Assembly (NCBI GenBank): GCA_964035575.1
Contig: OZ037836.1
Location: 1,364,001-1,428,000, forward strand
Direction of reading: 5' to 3'
DNA: 64,000 nt
Source: Rhynchopus sp. YZ270_cl-10
Lineage: Eukaryota; Euglenozoa; Diplonemea; Diplonemida; Diplonemidae
Below, in pieces: positions 9,909-20,455 of this stretch (the first letter of the stretch is position 1; the number at the start of each line of letters is the position of its first letter). The position numbers and the translations under genes were made by a program. The notes under the pieces were generated by a model. The model had not been told where the DNA came from and ran no database searches. It saw only the letters and a list, made by a program, of their open reading frames with translations.

Positions 9909-11560
9909 TAGGGGTCCGTTTTAGGTCTCTGGCAGGCCGGGCCTTCTTTCTGTGGCCTTCCCAACCAAAAGACCCCCAAAAAACACAGGTACCTGCTGCG
10001 TTTAATGGCACTTTACCCCAGTCCCTGGAACAGATCGGCAAGCCGACCAGCCCAGGTATGCATGCCAACACTACTGGGGGTGCACTGTTCGATAGCATAA
10101 AAGAAAAGTCAAAAAGTCAAAAAGACAAGAAGGTCAAACAAAATAGGTACTTCGAACAGGGCTGACAGGAGGGGATTCTCACCCGAGGTTCGGTGCCTGT
10201 CAGGCTGCGATTAGTGGTTCTGGGTGATTCCCTTCTTCCTAGCCACCGTTACCGCGTTGCCCGCACCGTAAGAGAGTGGGGACGGTTCACGACCGTTCGT
10301 ACGCGTCAGCAAAAGTAGGGGTCGGAGTCCAGGCCCGAACCGGAAACATTAACCTCCGTTTTTCGAAACATTAAAAAGTAAAAATGAAAAAGAAAAATCA
10401 ACAGCAAGAGCAGTGTTGCTGTAAAAGAAACAGCAGCACCGTCAGCTAACATGTCCACACAATATGGCAGACGGCCACACAAAATTCCCCTGATTTGTAC
10501 AGAGAAAGTTGTAACTTCTTCCTTACAAGTAAGGGAGTGCCGGCAGGGAAGGAGTTACAACAAACAGTGAACAAACTCAAGTACCAGCCTTTCCGCGTAG
10601 CACGGACCCTACATTTGGTAGTTGGTCTGCCCTACTGCCTCATCTGCACCGTAGCTGGACGCCACGGCGACAACTCCTTCATCTTCAACGTACCAAAGCA
10701 CGTGAAAATAGAACAAAAACAAACACATTGGAAAACAACAGAGCATGTACCTGCAGATCCACAGTTGTTTCACGTACAGTGCATACACCCTGAAAGCTTA
10801 ACCTCTTCCTTCTAGCACAGACGTTGGTCTGCCCTACTACTTCTTCTGCACCGTAGCTGAATGCCACGGCGACAACTTGTACCCACCTGCGAATGAATGT
10901 TCGCAGATCCCTTCTTCTACTAACGTATAAAAAACGTAAAAACAGACCAAAAACTACAACATGCCACACTGAATTAACGACAGAGCACGCACCTGCAGAT
11001 CCACAGATGTTTCACTACGGTGTACACAGCCTGAGGTTAAACACATAACACAAGAATTCTACTACGGCAAAAAGATGAAAACTGAACTGAACTGAACAAA
11101 ACTACAACACACCACACTGAATACACAAGAGCACGTACCTGCTGATCCACAGTTGTTTCACATACAGTGTACGCACCAACAAAGCAACACAACGTTCCCA
11201 TGCGGTCAAACGACAACACAGGAACAGCAACAATATTCCGTCACCAGTAGAGACACCGGCAACGCTTCCTTCTTGTACCTGGGATCCCCTCATCGGCATC
11301 AACACACTCCCAGTCACCGCACAGGTAACAGATCCTTGAAACCCCTCCGAAGGGGTTTGCGTAGCCTACATAAGCTGGTGATCTGCCCGAAATTGACTGT
11401 GATGTTGTATTAATAACCAGGGTTCCCACATCGGCTTGTTCCTCCTCCGGTCCCGAGCGAATCCATCATTGGAGAGGCGGCCGCCCACGCTGACTCAGTA
11501 CCATGCGAACACGGCGTCCAGGGGACCCACTTGGCGGTTGGTCAGACGTTAATTGCCCCC
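9909..11560. mobile_element. Unidentified insertion in L1, unit 1
   Basis: This 1,652-bp unit is bounded on both sides by the same 18-bp gene sequence (9,891-9,908 and 11,561-11,578). It carries no recognisable protein. Features include an 8-bp stem CTGACAGG/CCTGTCAG near 10,163-10,202 and two copies of a ~200-bp internal repeat containing TCTGCCCTACTGCC or its close variant. An 18-bp duplication suits target-primed (LINE/SINE-type) insertion, but no poly-A end is evident, so the class stays open. Confidence 0.65.
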
Positions 11561-11578
11561 TTCTGCGTCTTCGTGAGG

Positions 11579-13617
11579 TAGGGGTCCGTTTTAGGTCTCT
11601 GGCAGGCCGGGCCTTCTTTCTGTGACCTTCCCAACCAAAAGACCCCCAAAAAACACAGGTACCTGCTGCGTTTAATGGCACTTTACCCCAGTCCCTGGAA
11701 CAGATCGGCAAGCCGACCAGCCCAGGTATGCATGCCAACACTACTGGGGGTGCACTGTTCGATAGCATAAAAGAAAAGTCAAAAAGTCAAAAAGACAAGA
11801 AGGTCAAACAAAATAGGTACTTCGAACAGGGCTGACAGGAGGGGATTCTCACCCGAGGTTCGGTGCCTGTCAGGCTGCGATTAGTGGTTCTGGGTGATTC
11901 CCTTCTTCCTAGCCACCGTTACCGCGGTGCCCGCACCGTAAGAGAGTGGGGACGGTTCACGACCGTTCGTACGCGTCAGCAAAAGTAGGGGTCGGAGTCC
12001 AGGCCCGAACCGGAAACATTAACCTCCGTTTTTCGAAACATTAAAAAGTAAAAATGAAAAAGAAAAATCAACAGCAAGAGCAGTGTTGCTGTAAAAGAAA
12101 CAGCAGCACCGTCAGCTAACATGCCACACATTATGGCAGACGGCCACACAAAATTCCCCTGATTTGTACAGAGAAAGTTGTAACTTCTTCCTTACAAGTA
12201 AGGGAGTGCCGGCAGGGAAGGAGTTACAACAAACAGTGAACAAACTCAAGTACCAGCCTTTCCGCGTAGCACAGACCCTACATTTGGTAGTTGGTCTGCC
12301 CTACTGCCTCATCTGCACCGTAGCTGGACGCCACGACGACAACTCCTTCATCTATCAACGTACCAAAGCACGTGAAAATAGAACAAAAACAAACACATTG
12401 GAAAAACAACAGAGCATGTACCTGCAGATCCACAGTTGTTTCACGTACAGTGCATACACCCTGAAAGTTTAACCTCTTCCTTCTAGCACAGACGTTGGTC
12501 TGCCCTACTGCCTCTTCTGCACCGTAGCTGGACGCCACGACGACAACTCCTTCATCTTCAACGTACCAAAGCACGTGAAAATGGAACAAAAACAAACACA
12601 TTGGAAAACAACAGAGCATGTACCTGCAGAGTGCATACACCCTGAAAGTTTAACCTCTTCCTTCTAGCACAGACGTTGGTCTGCCCTACTGCCTCTTCTG
12701 CACCGTAGCTGAATGCCACGGCGACAACTCCTTCATCTATCAACGTACCAAAGCACGTGAAAATAGAACAAAAATAAACACATTGGAAAAACAGCAGAGC
12801 ATGTACCTGCAGATCCACAGTTGTTTCACGTACAGTGCATACACCCTGAAAGTTTAACCTCTTCCTTCTAGCACAGACGTTGGTCTGCCCTACTGCCTCT
12901 TCTGCACCGTAGCTGAATGCCACGGCGACAACTTGTACCCACCTGCGAATGAATGTTCGCAGATCCCTTCTTCTACTAACGTAAAAAAAAACGTAAAAAC
13001 AGACCAAAAACTACAACATGCCACACTGAATTAACGACAGAGCACGCACCTGCAGATCCACAGATGTTTCACTACGGTGTACACAGCCTGAGGTTAAACA
13101 CATAACACAAGAATTCTACTACGGCAAAAAGATGAAAACTGAACTGAACTGAACAAAACTACAACACACCACACTGAATACACAAGAGCACGTACCTGCT
13201 GATCCACAGTTGTTTCACATACAGTGTACGCACCAACAAAGCAACAAAACGTTCCCATGCGGTCAAACGACAACACAGGAACAGCAACAATATTCCGTCA
13301 CCAGTAGAGACACCGGCAACGCTTCCTTCTTGTACCTGGGATCCCCTCATCGGCATCAACACACTCCCAGTCACCGCACAGGTAACAGATCCTTGAAACC
13401 CCTCGAAGGGGTTTGCGTAGCCTACATAAGCTGGTGATCTGCCCGAAATTGACTGTGATGTTGTGTTAATAACCAGGGTTCCCACATCGGCTTGTTCCTC
13501 CTCCGGTCCCGAGCGAATCCATCATTGGAGAGGCGGCCGCCCACGCTGACTCAGTACCATGCGAACACGGCGTCCAGGGGCCCCACTTGGCGGTTGGTCA
13601 GACGTTAATTGCCCCCA
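11579..13617. mobile_element. Unidentified insertion in L1, unit 2
   Basis: This unit is nearly identical to 9,909-11,560 but 2,039 bp long, because the internal ~200-bp repeat has about four copies (near 12,290, 12,489, 12,668 and 12,876) instead of two. It ends at the third copy of the 18-bp duplication (13,618-13,635). One insertion followed by unequal exchange between the duplications would make this arrangement. Confidence 0.65.
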
Positions 13618-13839
13618 TTCTGCGTCTTCGTGAGGATGATTGTGTCACCAGCACTCAGCTGCGTCATGTCCGCTCCTTCTCCCATCGCTTCGCCTCCGAA
13701 ACTCATGCAAAAGCCGTCTTCAGGCAACCCCATTGCAGTCGCCACCTTCCGCCGCAAGCCCTCCACTGTGTCATCTTCACCCACCTCGACCGCATGCTTC
13801 ACTCCGTTCAACCCCTTGATGGTCAAATCCATATTTGAT

Positions 13840-14918
13840 CTTTGGTTCGATGTTTTCCCTTGTTGTTGTACTGAGGTGATGTTGATGTGGAGAAAGTGTG
13901 GAAAAGAAACAACACAGCACCTCTGCTCTCTATTTGTAACATGGAAGTGTGCGTAAACCCCCAGGGTGAACACAGTCAGATTGCTTCTGTATGTTTTCCT
14001 GCAGTGCCCCACCCCCGGAAAATCGGGTTCAATAGGTGATTAGGACAATGCGAACTGGCGGCAGTGTGGGGTATTTACCAGGCACATAATAACACTTCAC
14101 CCGACCAAAGAGAAGGCGAAGGAACATTCTTTTGGAAAAATAATAGGGGACTGGGGGGAAGCAGAACACTTTTGAAAGATGAACCTGAGCCTCTCGTACT
14201 CAGTCACCTTTAGTCACAACCTTGAAGTCCAAAACAAAATAGGGGAGTCCTGAGGTAAAGGGGGAAAGACGTTTTGAATCATCGACAAAAAAATAAAGAA
14301 AGAAAAGCCCGCGTGCACGGCCCTCCCCCTTCCGCCCTTCAACAAGGTTAGATTCGTTGCCTTCGTTTCAAATAAGAACAGTTTGTCAGGTGAGCCTAAG
14401 CCTCTCGTGCTTAGTCACCTTGAGCACAAACGTTGTCGTATGAAAACAAAGTGTGCACGGACAAGACAAGAAAGGCACCAGTGGGAGGGCAGGGGGGCAT
14501 GAGCTATAGCTACTTGAATGTCGACAACAATTGCCACCTCCCCAAAAAAGGGGTTAGATTTGGGTAAAGAAAGAGCAGTTGAAACTAAAACACAGCTCGG
14601 TCGTGCTCAAGCAAAGGGTGGGTGTGAGTGGTCCGTACCGTAAAAGAACGGAGGCGGTTCACAACCACTCGGAAAAAGGCTAGATTTGTCTCAAAGAAAG
14701 GTTTACAAGATGAACCTGAGCTACGGACTTAGGCATCCATGAAGGTGCGAACCCTGATTGCCTAACACAGGCAGACAGCGCTGAAGAGACATCAGCGACA
14801 TGCAACTCACGAGAGAGAAGACAACAATAACTTTGCACTAGGTAGATAGTGTAAAGTGGTTCTACGTTTTCCTCACTTTTCCAACTTGATAGGTTCGTCT
14901 AGCCGGATAGTTTGTTGT

Positions 14919-14960
<42 letters not shown>

Positions 14961-15504
14961 CTTCTTCGACTTGATTTACGATATGGTTGTGTTTGCCTGA
15001 AGTACAGAAAGTGTCGTGGAGCACAGGGGGGAAAAGAGGGGGAAACAAGCGGGGAGCGGGATACGCAGACGCGCGACTTTTCACGAGGGTCTCGAGCATT
15101 TTGTCAAATACTACGTGTTTACTAAAAAAAAAAGAGCGTTTCTCGCACAACCTGAAGAACGACATACTCTGGAGACTGTTCACTTCGTTTCATTGGGGGT
15201 AAAACATAAGAAAAATATGAGTTCTTTGAAAACAAAGACAGGGCTCCCCATTAGCTTTGTCTTAAACAGAGGACAACAGAAATTTGAAAAATAGTGTGAA
15301 GCATGGAAACAACACTTTTATTTTTGAGACAAAAGACACCCGACATTGGGTTAGAAGACATGGGGGTGCATTGAGGTTTATTCATCACCATTCCTTTGGT
15401 ATTTTCTCTTTTTTTCCCTTTTCTTTTCTTTCTTCAACTTTTTGTAATCAAAAGTTGACTTAAATAGAAATACAAAAAAGAAGCCCTCTACAGTCTGTCT
15501 TGGC
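13840..15504. other. Intergenic region with covarying hairpins and a T41 run
   Basis: No gene is supported. Three degenerate ~240-bp units at about 14,165-14,790 each carry GGTTAGATT-like words and a short hairpin (14,185-14,203, 14,396-14,414, 14,716-14,732). A run of 41 T lies at 14,920-14,960. Confidence 0.5.
14185..14732. repeat. Three hairpin repeats with compensating stem changes
   Basis: The hairpins read CTGAG-CCTCTCGTA-CTCAG, CTAAG-CCTCTCGTG-CTTAG and CTGAG-CTACGGA-CTTAG. The middle base pair changes from G-C to A-T to G-T while pairing is kept. The outer bases TGA/TCA also pair in the first two. This suggests selection on an RNA or single-stranded DNA structure, though chance cannot be excluded from three examples. 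Confidence 0.5.
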
Positions 15505-18500
15505 TTACTCACCTTTGCCAAAGTAGGTAACGTTGATCACATATACAACACACACCACAGCGACAAGGCAACGAAACAACACTTCTGCCTTGCCGTGCGT
15601 TGATTGGGTGACATGATGCGCGCACCTTGCCACACACAGGATGGGGTTGTTCGAGAGTGCCGGCCCTGCATAACGCACCGCACCCAGATCTGCGCAGATG
15701 GCAGTGAACACCATGAAGAAGCTGTCCCTCAACTCCGGCACCGCCATCTGCAGGTACATCCCGTTGTGTGCCACACATCGCCGCATGAAGGCTGCGTTCG
15801 CGCAAAGTGCGGAGGGCACCCCCTTCAACAGCCCCTTATGCAAGACAACAGCTTCGTACACGAAATCTGCGTCATGTTGCCACCACTTCCCGACGTGCTG
15901 CAAATTCCCCGCACAACGCATCCCAAGCAACGCAATCTCTCTCTCCGCACGCAATGGGAGCGACGCATACTCAAAGTTCTTCGGGTTCGCTGTCACCGCA
16001 CACCGCACCACGTCTCCGTCGTTGCAGAGGTCCCTTCCCAGGCGCGACAGAATCAGACCCTCAACACTGCACATCGCAAGCACCCGCAGCACCACAGAAC
16101 GATCCTTCCACAGCGCCGCCCCGATGTGTTCCGCATCACACCCTGCGTGCTCCAGGCAGGACAACACAAACTGTTTGTTCTGCCTCAGCTTTTCGCCAGC
16201 AAAGGCAAACGCCCTTGGATCATCCGCAACCGCAGCTAGAACAAGGTGTGCATCCCCCCTCAGCTTTGCGTGCGCCTTCTGCAACGCGAAGTGCCCACCA
16301 TAGACGTGCAGGAGCTTTCGCAACACAGCTCGGTTCTTCCAGAGGTTGGCCTCCATGCGGAAACAGTCTTTTGGAACTGTTGTCATGACGGCTTCAACAA
16401 AGTCTTTCTTTGACAGCAACGATGGGTCCACATGAGCCATGGCCTCGGGGGATATGCCCACCATCTTCAGTGCGAAGGCAGACTCCTGCTTCAGCGCCCT
16501 GCTGGCAAATGCGAAGTTTGCACCGTTTGCTGTGCACGCTGCTGTGACGACGTCAGTATTGCGCCGAAGACGACGCGAAGCGTACTGCAAATTCGCCTTC
16601 GCACTCTTCTCTGTAAACGCAGCGGCAACGATGCTCCGATCATCTGCCAAGGTGGGGGTCACAAACTGCAGGGCATCCGCATTGTTCTTCAACGCTGCCA
16701 GCACCACAGCACGGTTGCCTCTCACCGCGACTCCACCATGCGCCAGAGAGAGCCCACACAGCCCCACAACCTCAAGCATCACATCCACAGACCCCAACAC
16801 CCGACTCCCAGCGTGCTGCAGAACCGACATATCCTTGTTCACAGCCGCCAACACAACCTCGCGGTCGTTCTGTACAACGCCACCAGCGTGCTGCAACCAC
16901 GTGGCCTCCTTGGCAACAGCTTCGAGCATGAACACTCTGTTGTTACGAAGGGATGTGACAGATGGAAATGCCTTCGTCAATGTATGTCTTAATGCGGTCG
17001 TCGCAACTTCTAGATCTGCCTTCAGGGCGTCCGAGGCATGGTCAAAGGTGCTAGGGTGGATTTCAATCGCAGAAAGAACCAAACCTCTGTCAGATCTGGC
17101 ACGAAGCCCTGCATGCGGGAGGGCCGCATGGTTCTGCGTTACCGCAGCCTTCACAACCTCAATGTCGTCTTGGAGCGCCAGACTCACGTTGCGGAGCGCA
17201 TGGCCGTTCTTTGTAACCGCCTTGAGCGCGCATGCTCTGTCCGCTCGTACAGTCTCTCCTGCATACGCAAAACACGACGCATCCGTCTTCAGTGCGCACA
17301 ATGCAATGTCGACGTCATCCTGCAACGCCTCTGAAGCAAACTGCAGAGCCTTCCCCTTCGACTTCACTGCAGCACGCACCACGTCAATATCGTTCCGGAG
17401 ATCGCTGTGTGCATACACCAAGGCAGCTCCACTGCTTGCAACCGCCTCGAGAACAAGGCTCTTCTCCTGACGCAGGCCTGGTGATGCGAACTTCAGCATC
17501 ATCCCGTCATCCTGCACGCAGCGGAGCACCACTTCACGGTCGTCGCGCATTTCATGTGAAAGCTCCTGAAGGAGCGCCCCCTTCCAGGTTCCCTTTGGCT
17601 GTGCGAGGAGGAATGAGCGGTTGTGCAAAATGTCCTTTCCGATGTGCGTGAATCCGTTCTTGCCTGCAGCACGGACGACCTTGGCAGCGATGGTGGGGTT
17701 GTTCTGGAGCCGTGTGCTCGCGTAGGTGATGGCGATGTAGTTGCTCTGCACTGCCGCCAACACAACCTCGTAACAGTCCTGCAACCCACTGTCCGCGTAC
17801 TGCAGGTTCTTCCCATCCAACTTCACAGCCTTCAGCACAATGTCCTCATCCCCCTTCACCGAGGCCGGCGCTGCCTCCAAATTCCCCATTCCTTTTTCGA
17901 GTGCGAGACGATACACCTCTGGGTCCCCTTGCAGCTGTTTTGAGACGTGCACGAGAGCACCACCATGCCTCAATGCCTCGAGGACAAATGGTTTCGATGC
18001 ACGAAGCGCGGAACCACAGTGTTCAAAATTCACGCCATGCCGTTTTATGGCGGCAGCACAGACGTCTTTGTCCTTCCTGAGCGAGGCGGCGACGTGTTCA
18101 AAGCTGTAGTAGGAGTTTGCAACGACTGCGAGCACAAAGGCTTTGTCCCCCCTGAGGCGTGGGGAGACGTGCTTCATCATGACACCATGGCGGCATACTG
18201 CTCTGTACGCAAGGTCGTAGTCGTCGCGTATGGCACTGCTGCAGTATTCCAAAGCAGACGCCTGCGACGATAAGGCTGCACGCGCCACGTCCCAGTCCCC
18301 CTGCAGCGTCGTGTCCACGTAGCGCATGTTGTCCCCCGAAAACGTCACAACCTTCATCACCAAATCCTTGTTCCGTCTCAGCTCTGCAGACGCATACCCC
18401 AAGGTGTACCACCCCTTCGACAGCGCAGCGAGCACCACCTCAGGGTCGTTTTTGAAGCGCTGGTCAACGTGGTCGAGGGCAACCGTGTGGCGGCGGACAG

Positions 18501-19278
18501 CTTCAAGCACGAAGGTGCGGTCTGACCTCAGCGCGTCCGACCCGTACTGCAGATGCGACCCATAGCCCTTTACCGCCTCGAGAACGACTTCGCGGTCGTC
18601 ACGCAGGGCAGGCGAGGCATGGCGCAGGGCCTCCCCGTGTTTCCGGACTGCAGCGAGGACGATGCTGCGGGTGTCGCGCAGTGCTGCGGAAGCGTGCTCC
18701 AGCATGCGTCCGTTGTGATCAACGCAACGCAGCACAGCGCACGCATCGTTCCGCAACACCCCTGCGTTGCCAAACGACAGCGCATTCCCCTGGCTCGCAT
18801 CGACCATCACCTCCGCAAAGTCTCTGTTCCGCCATGCCTCAGGGCTTGCAGCACTCCCCGCGCTTGTGTCCGCCTCCACCGCAGCCCGCATCACAGCTGA
18901 GTCAGTCTGCATCGCAAGCGGCAACTCAGCGTACCGCCTCCACCCAGACGCAACCAACGACAGCGCGCATTCTCTGTTGTGCTGCAGAGCCTCCGGCAGA
19001 GTGCCGTACGCCGCCCCGTCACGCACCTTCTGCACAAAAACCTTTGCAGTTGGGTGAAGCGAGATCATCGACCCGCACACAATCGCGTCAGAGCTCCCCA
19101 ACGGCGCCTCGCTGTCGAAGTCCATCAAGGGTGCCCCATCCAGCTCAAAGTCGACGTGAGCAGGGAGGTACCCGAAGGCAGCAGCTGCACGTGTGCAGAA
19201 GGATTCCACGGTGTCGTACTCATCTATCTCGAGCACCTCTTCGTCGTTGCTGAGGGAGTCGCGGATGAAGACCTCCAT
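15505..19278 (-). CDS. DUF4116 repeat protein with ubiquitin-like N-terminus
   Basis: The ATG at 19,278 is chosen because it starts a ubiquitin-like domain (MEVFIRDSLSNDEEVLEIDE, residues 1-~75) in line with the Ubl-LRR genes. The frame stays open 79 codons further upstream, but that part is histidine/proline-rich and not domain-like. The rest of the 1,257 residues is a long series of ~24-residue repeats of the form LR.DREVVLAAV...G.AL..AS (DUF4116, two per Pfam unit; roughly 45 in all), predicted to form paired helices like other alpha-solenoids. The last ~25 residues (CLVAVVCVVYVINVTYF) look like a single membrane helix, suggesting a tail-anchored protein. Function unknown. No introns are seen. 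The leader is CCACC-rich. Confidence 0.85.
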   Translation of the reverse strand: MEVFIRDSLSNDEEVLEIDEYDTVESFCTRAAAAFGYLPAHVDFELDGAPLMDFDSEAPLGSSDAIVCGSMISLHPTAKVFVQKVRDGAAYGTLPEALQHNRECALSLVASGWRRYAELPLAMQTDSAVMRAAVEADTSAGSAASPEAWRNRDFAEVMVDASQGNALSFGNAGVLRNDACAVLRCVDHNGRMLEHASAALRDTRSIVLAAVRKHGEALRHASPALRDDREVVLEAVKGYGSHLQYGSDALRSDRTFVLEAVRRHTVALDHVDQRFKNDPEVVLAALSKGWYTLGYASAELRRNKDLVMKVVTFSGDNMRYVDTTLQGDWDVARAALSSQASALEYCSSAIRDDYDLAYRAVCRHGVMMKHVSPRLRGDKAFVLAVVANSYYSFEHVAASLRKDKDVCAAAIKRHGVNFEHCGSALRASKPFVLEALRHGGALVHVSKQLQGDPEVYRLALEKGMGNLEAAPASVKGDEDIVLKAVKLDGKNLQYADSGLQDCYEVVLAAVQSNYIAITYASTRLQNNPTIAAKVVRAAGKNGFTHIGKDILHNRSFLLAQPKGTWKGALLQELSHEMRDDREVVLRCVQDDGMMLKFASPGLRQEKSLVLEAVASSGAALVYAHSDLRNDIDVVRAAVKSKGKALQFASEALQDDVDIALCALKTDASCFAYAGETVRADRACALKAVTKNGHALRNVSLALQDDIEVVKAAVTQNHAALPHAGLRARSDRGLVLSAIEIHPSTFDHASDALKADLEVATTALRHTLTKAFPSVTSLRNNRVFMLEAVAKEATWLQHAGGVVQNDREVVLAAVNKDMSVLQHAGSRVLGSVDVMLEVVGLCGLSLAHGGVAVRGNRAVVLAALKNNADALQFVTPTLADDRSIVAAAFTEKSAKANLQYASRRLRRNTDVVTAACTANGANFAFASRALKQESAFALKMVGISPEAMAHVDPSLLSKKDFVEAVMTTVPKDCFRMEANLWKNRAVLRKLLHVYGGHFALQKAHAKLRGDAHLVLAAVADDPRAFAFAGEKLRQNKQFVLSCLEHAGCDAEHIGAALWKDRSVVLRVLAMCSVEGLILSRLGRDLCNDGDVVRCAVTANPKNFEYASLPLRAEREIALLGMRCAGNLQHVGKWWQHDADFVYEAVVLHKGLLKGVPSALCANAAFMRRCVAHNGMYLQMAVPELRDSFFMVFTAICADLGAVRYAGPALSNNPILCVARCAHHVTQSTHGKAEVLFRCLVAVVCVVYVINVTYFGKGE

Positions 19279-19312
19279 CGTGAAGAGGGTGAGGGTGGGG
19301 TAGGGAGAAGGA

Positions 19313-19332
19313 GAAGGGTGGTGGTGGAGAGA
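19313..19332 (-). promoter_or_regulatory. CCACC-rich leader of DUF4116 gene
   Basis: The coding strand reads CTCTCCACCACCACCCTTC about 40-50 bases before the chosen ATG and stays purine-poor up to it. The same position and composition are seen upstream of the HMG and Ubl-LRR genes. Support is by comparison only. Confidence 0.35.
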
Positions 19333-19554
19333 GGTTCTGTGTTGCCGTGTGGTCAGGTCGTGTTCAAACGTAAAGTAACAAAAATTGTGCATTTGTGTGC
19401 GCTGTCTCGTGCAGGCCAAAAACAGCTCATGACCAAGCATGCTGGAAGGAAGTGAGCCATGGTTGTGACTTGCCCACAACTGCTGGCACTGACAGCGACC
19501 ACACAGTGCTGCCACAACACTGTACTAGCTCCCATGAGAGACACTGCGCTGTCT

Positions 19555-19745
19555 CCACCCACCCCACGCAAGGAAGAACGCCAAAGGTGCTCTCGTGCTG
19601 CAACCACAGACAAGCTGAGGTGCCAGACAAATGCACGAAAGCACCCCACCGCCAGACACAGCTTCCCCTCCCATCATCACCACAAACGATCGAGGGAAGC
19701 GCCACACCCAAACCCCCCCACACTCACAACACTGCGCACCATCCG
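19555..19745. repeat. Dispersed flank repeat F1, copy 1
   Basis: This sequence, including CTCGTGCTGCAACCACAGAC and TGCACGAAAGCACCCCACCG, recurs at 35,915-36,060 and 39,305-39,490 and partly, with a small inversion, at 22,390-22,625. It travels with the blocks around the Ubl-LRR genes. I see no convincing protein in it. Confidence 0.6.
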
Positions 19746-19777
19746 TACAACACCTGAGACAGGCCAAACAGCGTAGG

Positions 19778-19945
19778 GCTTACTGTGGCTTTGCCAGGAA
19801 CTTTCGTTTGAGCAAAATATAGAAGTAAAACTTAAGGAACTGGACGATAAATACCAACGAAAGTTCCATTTTATTTCAACATTTTTCAGAAATGTAGCGT
19901 ACCGTGGCTTCGCCATGAACCTTTGGGTGCCATGACCCCGCTCAT
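19778..19945 (-). repeat. Stem-loop/ACGGTACGC repeat, copy c
   Basis: Read on the minus strand this has GGTGCCATG-like lead-in words, the GGCGAAGCC stem-loop and ACGGTACGCTACATTT at 19,893-19,914. A second, mutated stem (GTGGCTTTGCCAG) lies at about 19,790-19,800. Confidence 0.6.
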
Positions 19946-20455
19946 CTCCCGTATGTTTCAGTTCTTTCGAAATTGCACAGCGATCTGCGTACTCCCTGGC
20001 GTGGCGCACGTTTTTCACTCTGGGTAGGTGGGAAAAGGGTCCAACACATCGGAGACAAAAACAGATTTCTGTATTGGGGTGGTGCGGGGGTTGGTCTTGT
20101 TCACTAACAGTCGGGAAGAACGGTAAAAAAAAAAGTGATGTGCAACATCGAGCAGTGGGAAACATCCACCGGACGTAAAAATATCTTTCAAAAAAAAAAA
20201 GAGCGAACTGAGGAAACAGTAAAATGTAACACAGCAACTGCAGCGGAGTTCACAGTAATCTCGTGAACTCAAGATGGCTGATGGCACTGCAGGGTTGCAT
20301 GCATCCAGTTCTTCCAGGCAGCCACAGGACTGGAAGATAGATGCAACTAAAATAGTAATATAAAAACGTACTTTCTTTCAAGGAGAAACCGAAGAAATGT
20401 AGGGTGAAGACGAAAAGTAAAAATTGAATGAAACAGGCGAGACTGTCAAAACACA

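Larger units (their letters stand above)
8801..13832 (-). pseudogene. Ubl-LRR gene L1, split by tandem insertion
   Basis: The start at 13,832 opens a ubiquitin-like domain (MDLTIKGLNGVKHAVEV...). Its coding sequence stops being homologous at 13,618 and resumes at 9,908 with EAIAELHALG and seven BspA-type LRRs of ~24 residues each (pattern LTTLDLSPLSNVTQVG..FL..C). The gene sequence TTCTGCGTCTTCGTGAGG occurs at both edges of the insert. The 3' end is also altered: ~175 bases present in paralogues (coding SIYLSGCSSVV...) are missing, so the frame runs on into the 3' flank to 8,801. Product as such is doubtful. The insert contributes an open in-frame lead-in to the LRR half, so a truncated LRR protein is possible. 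Confidence 0.75.

Noticed and set aside
10160-10340. Possible ribozyme or structured RNA in the L1 insert
   Set aside because: An 8-bp stem (CTGACAGG/CCTGTCAG) is present, but I could not find a hammerhead core or any other known ribozyme motif.
9909-13617. Insert in L1 as a large intron
   Set aside because: No GT-AG borders lie at the edges on the coding strand, and the 18-bp gene sequence is duplicated at both edges and in the middle, as for insertion and tandem duplication.
14165-14420. LSU rRNA sarcin-ricin loop match (AGTACGAGAGG)
   Set aside because: Only 11 bases match. The neighbouring units change this stretch while keeping the hairpin, so it is not rRNA.
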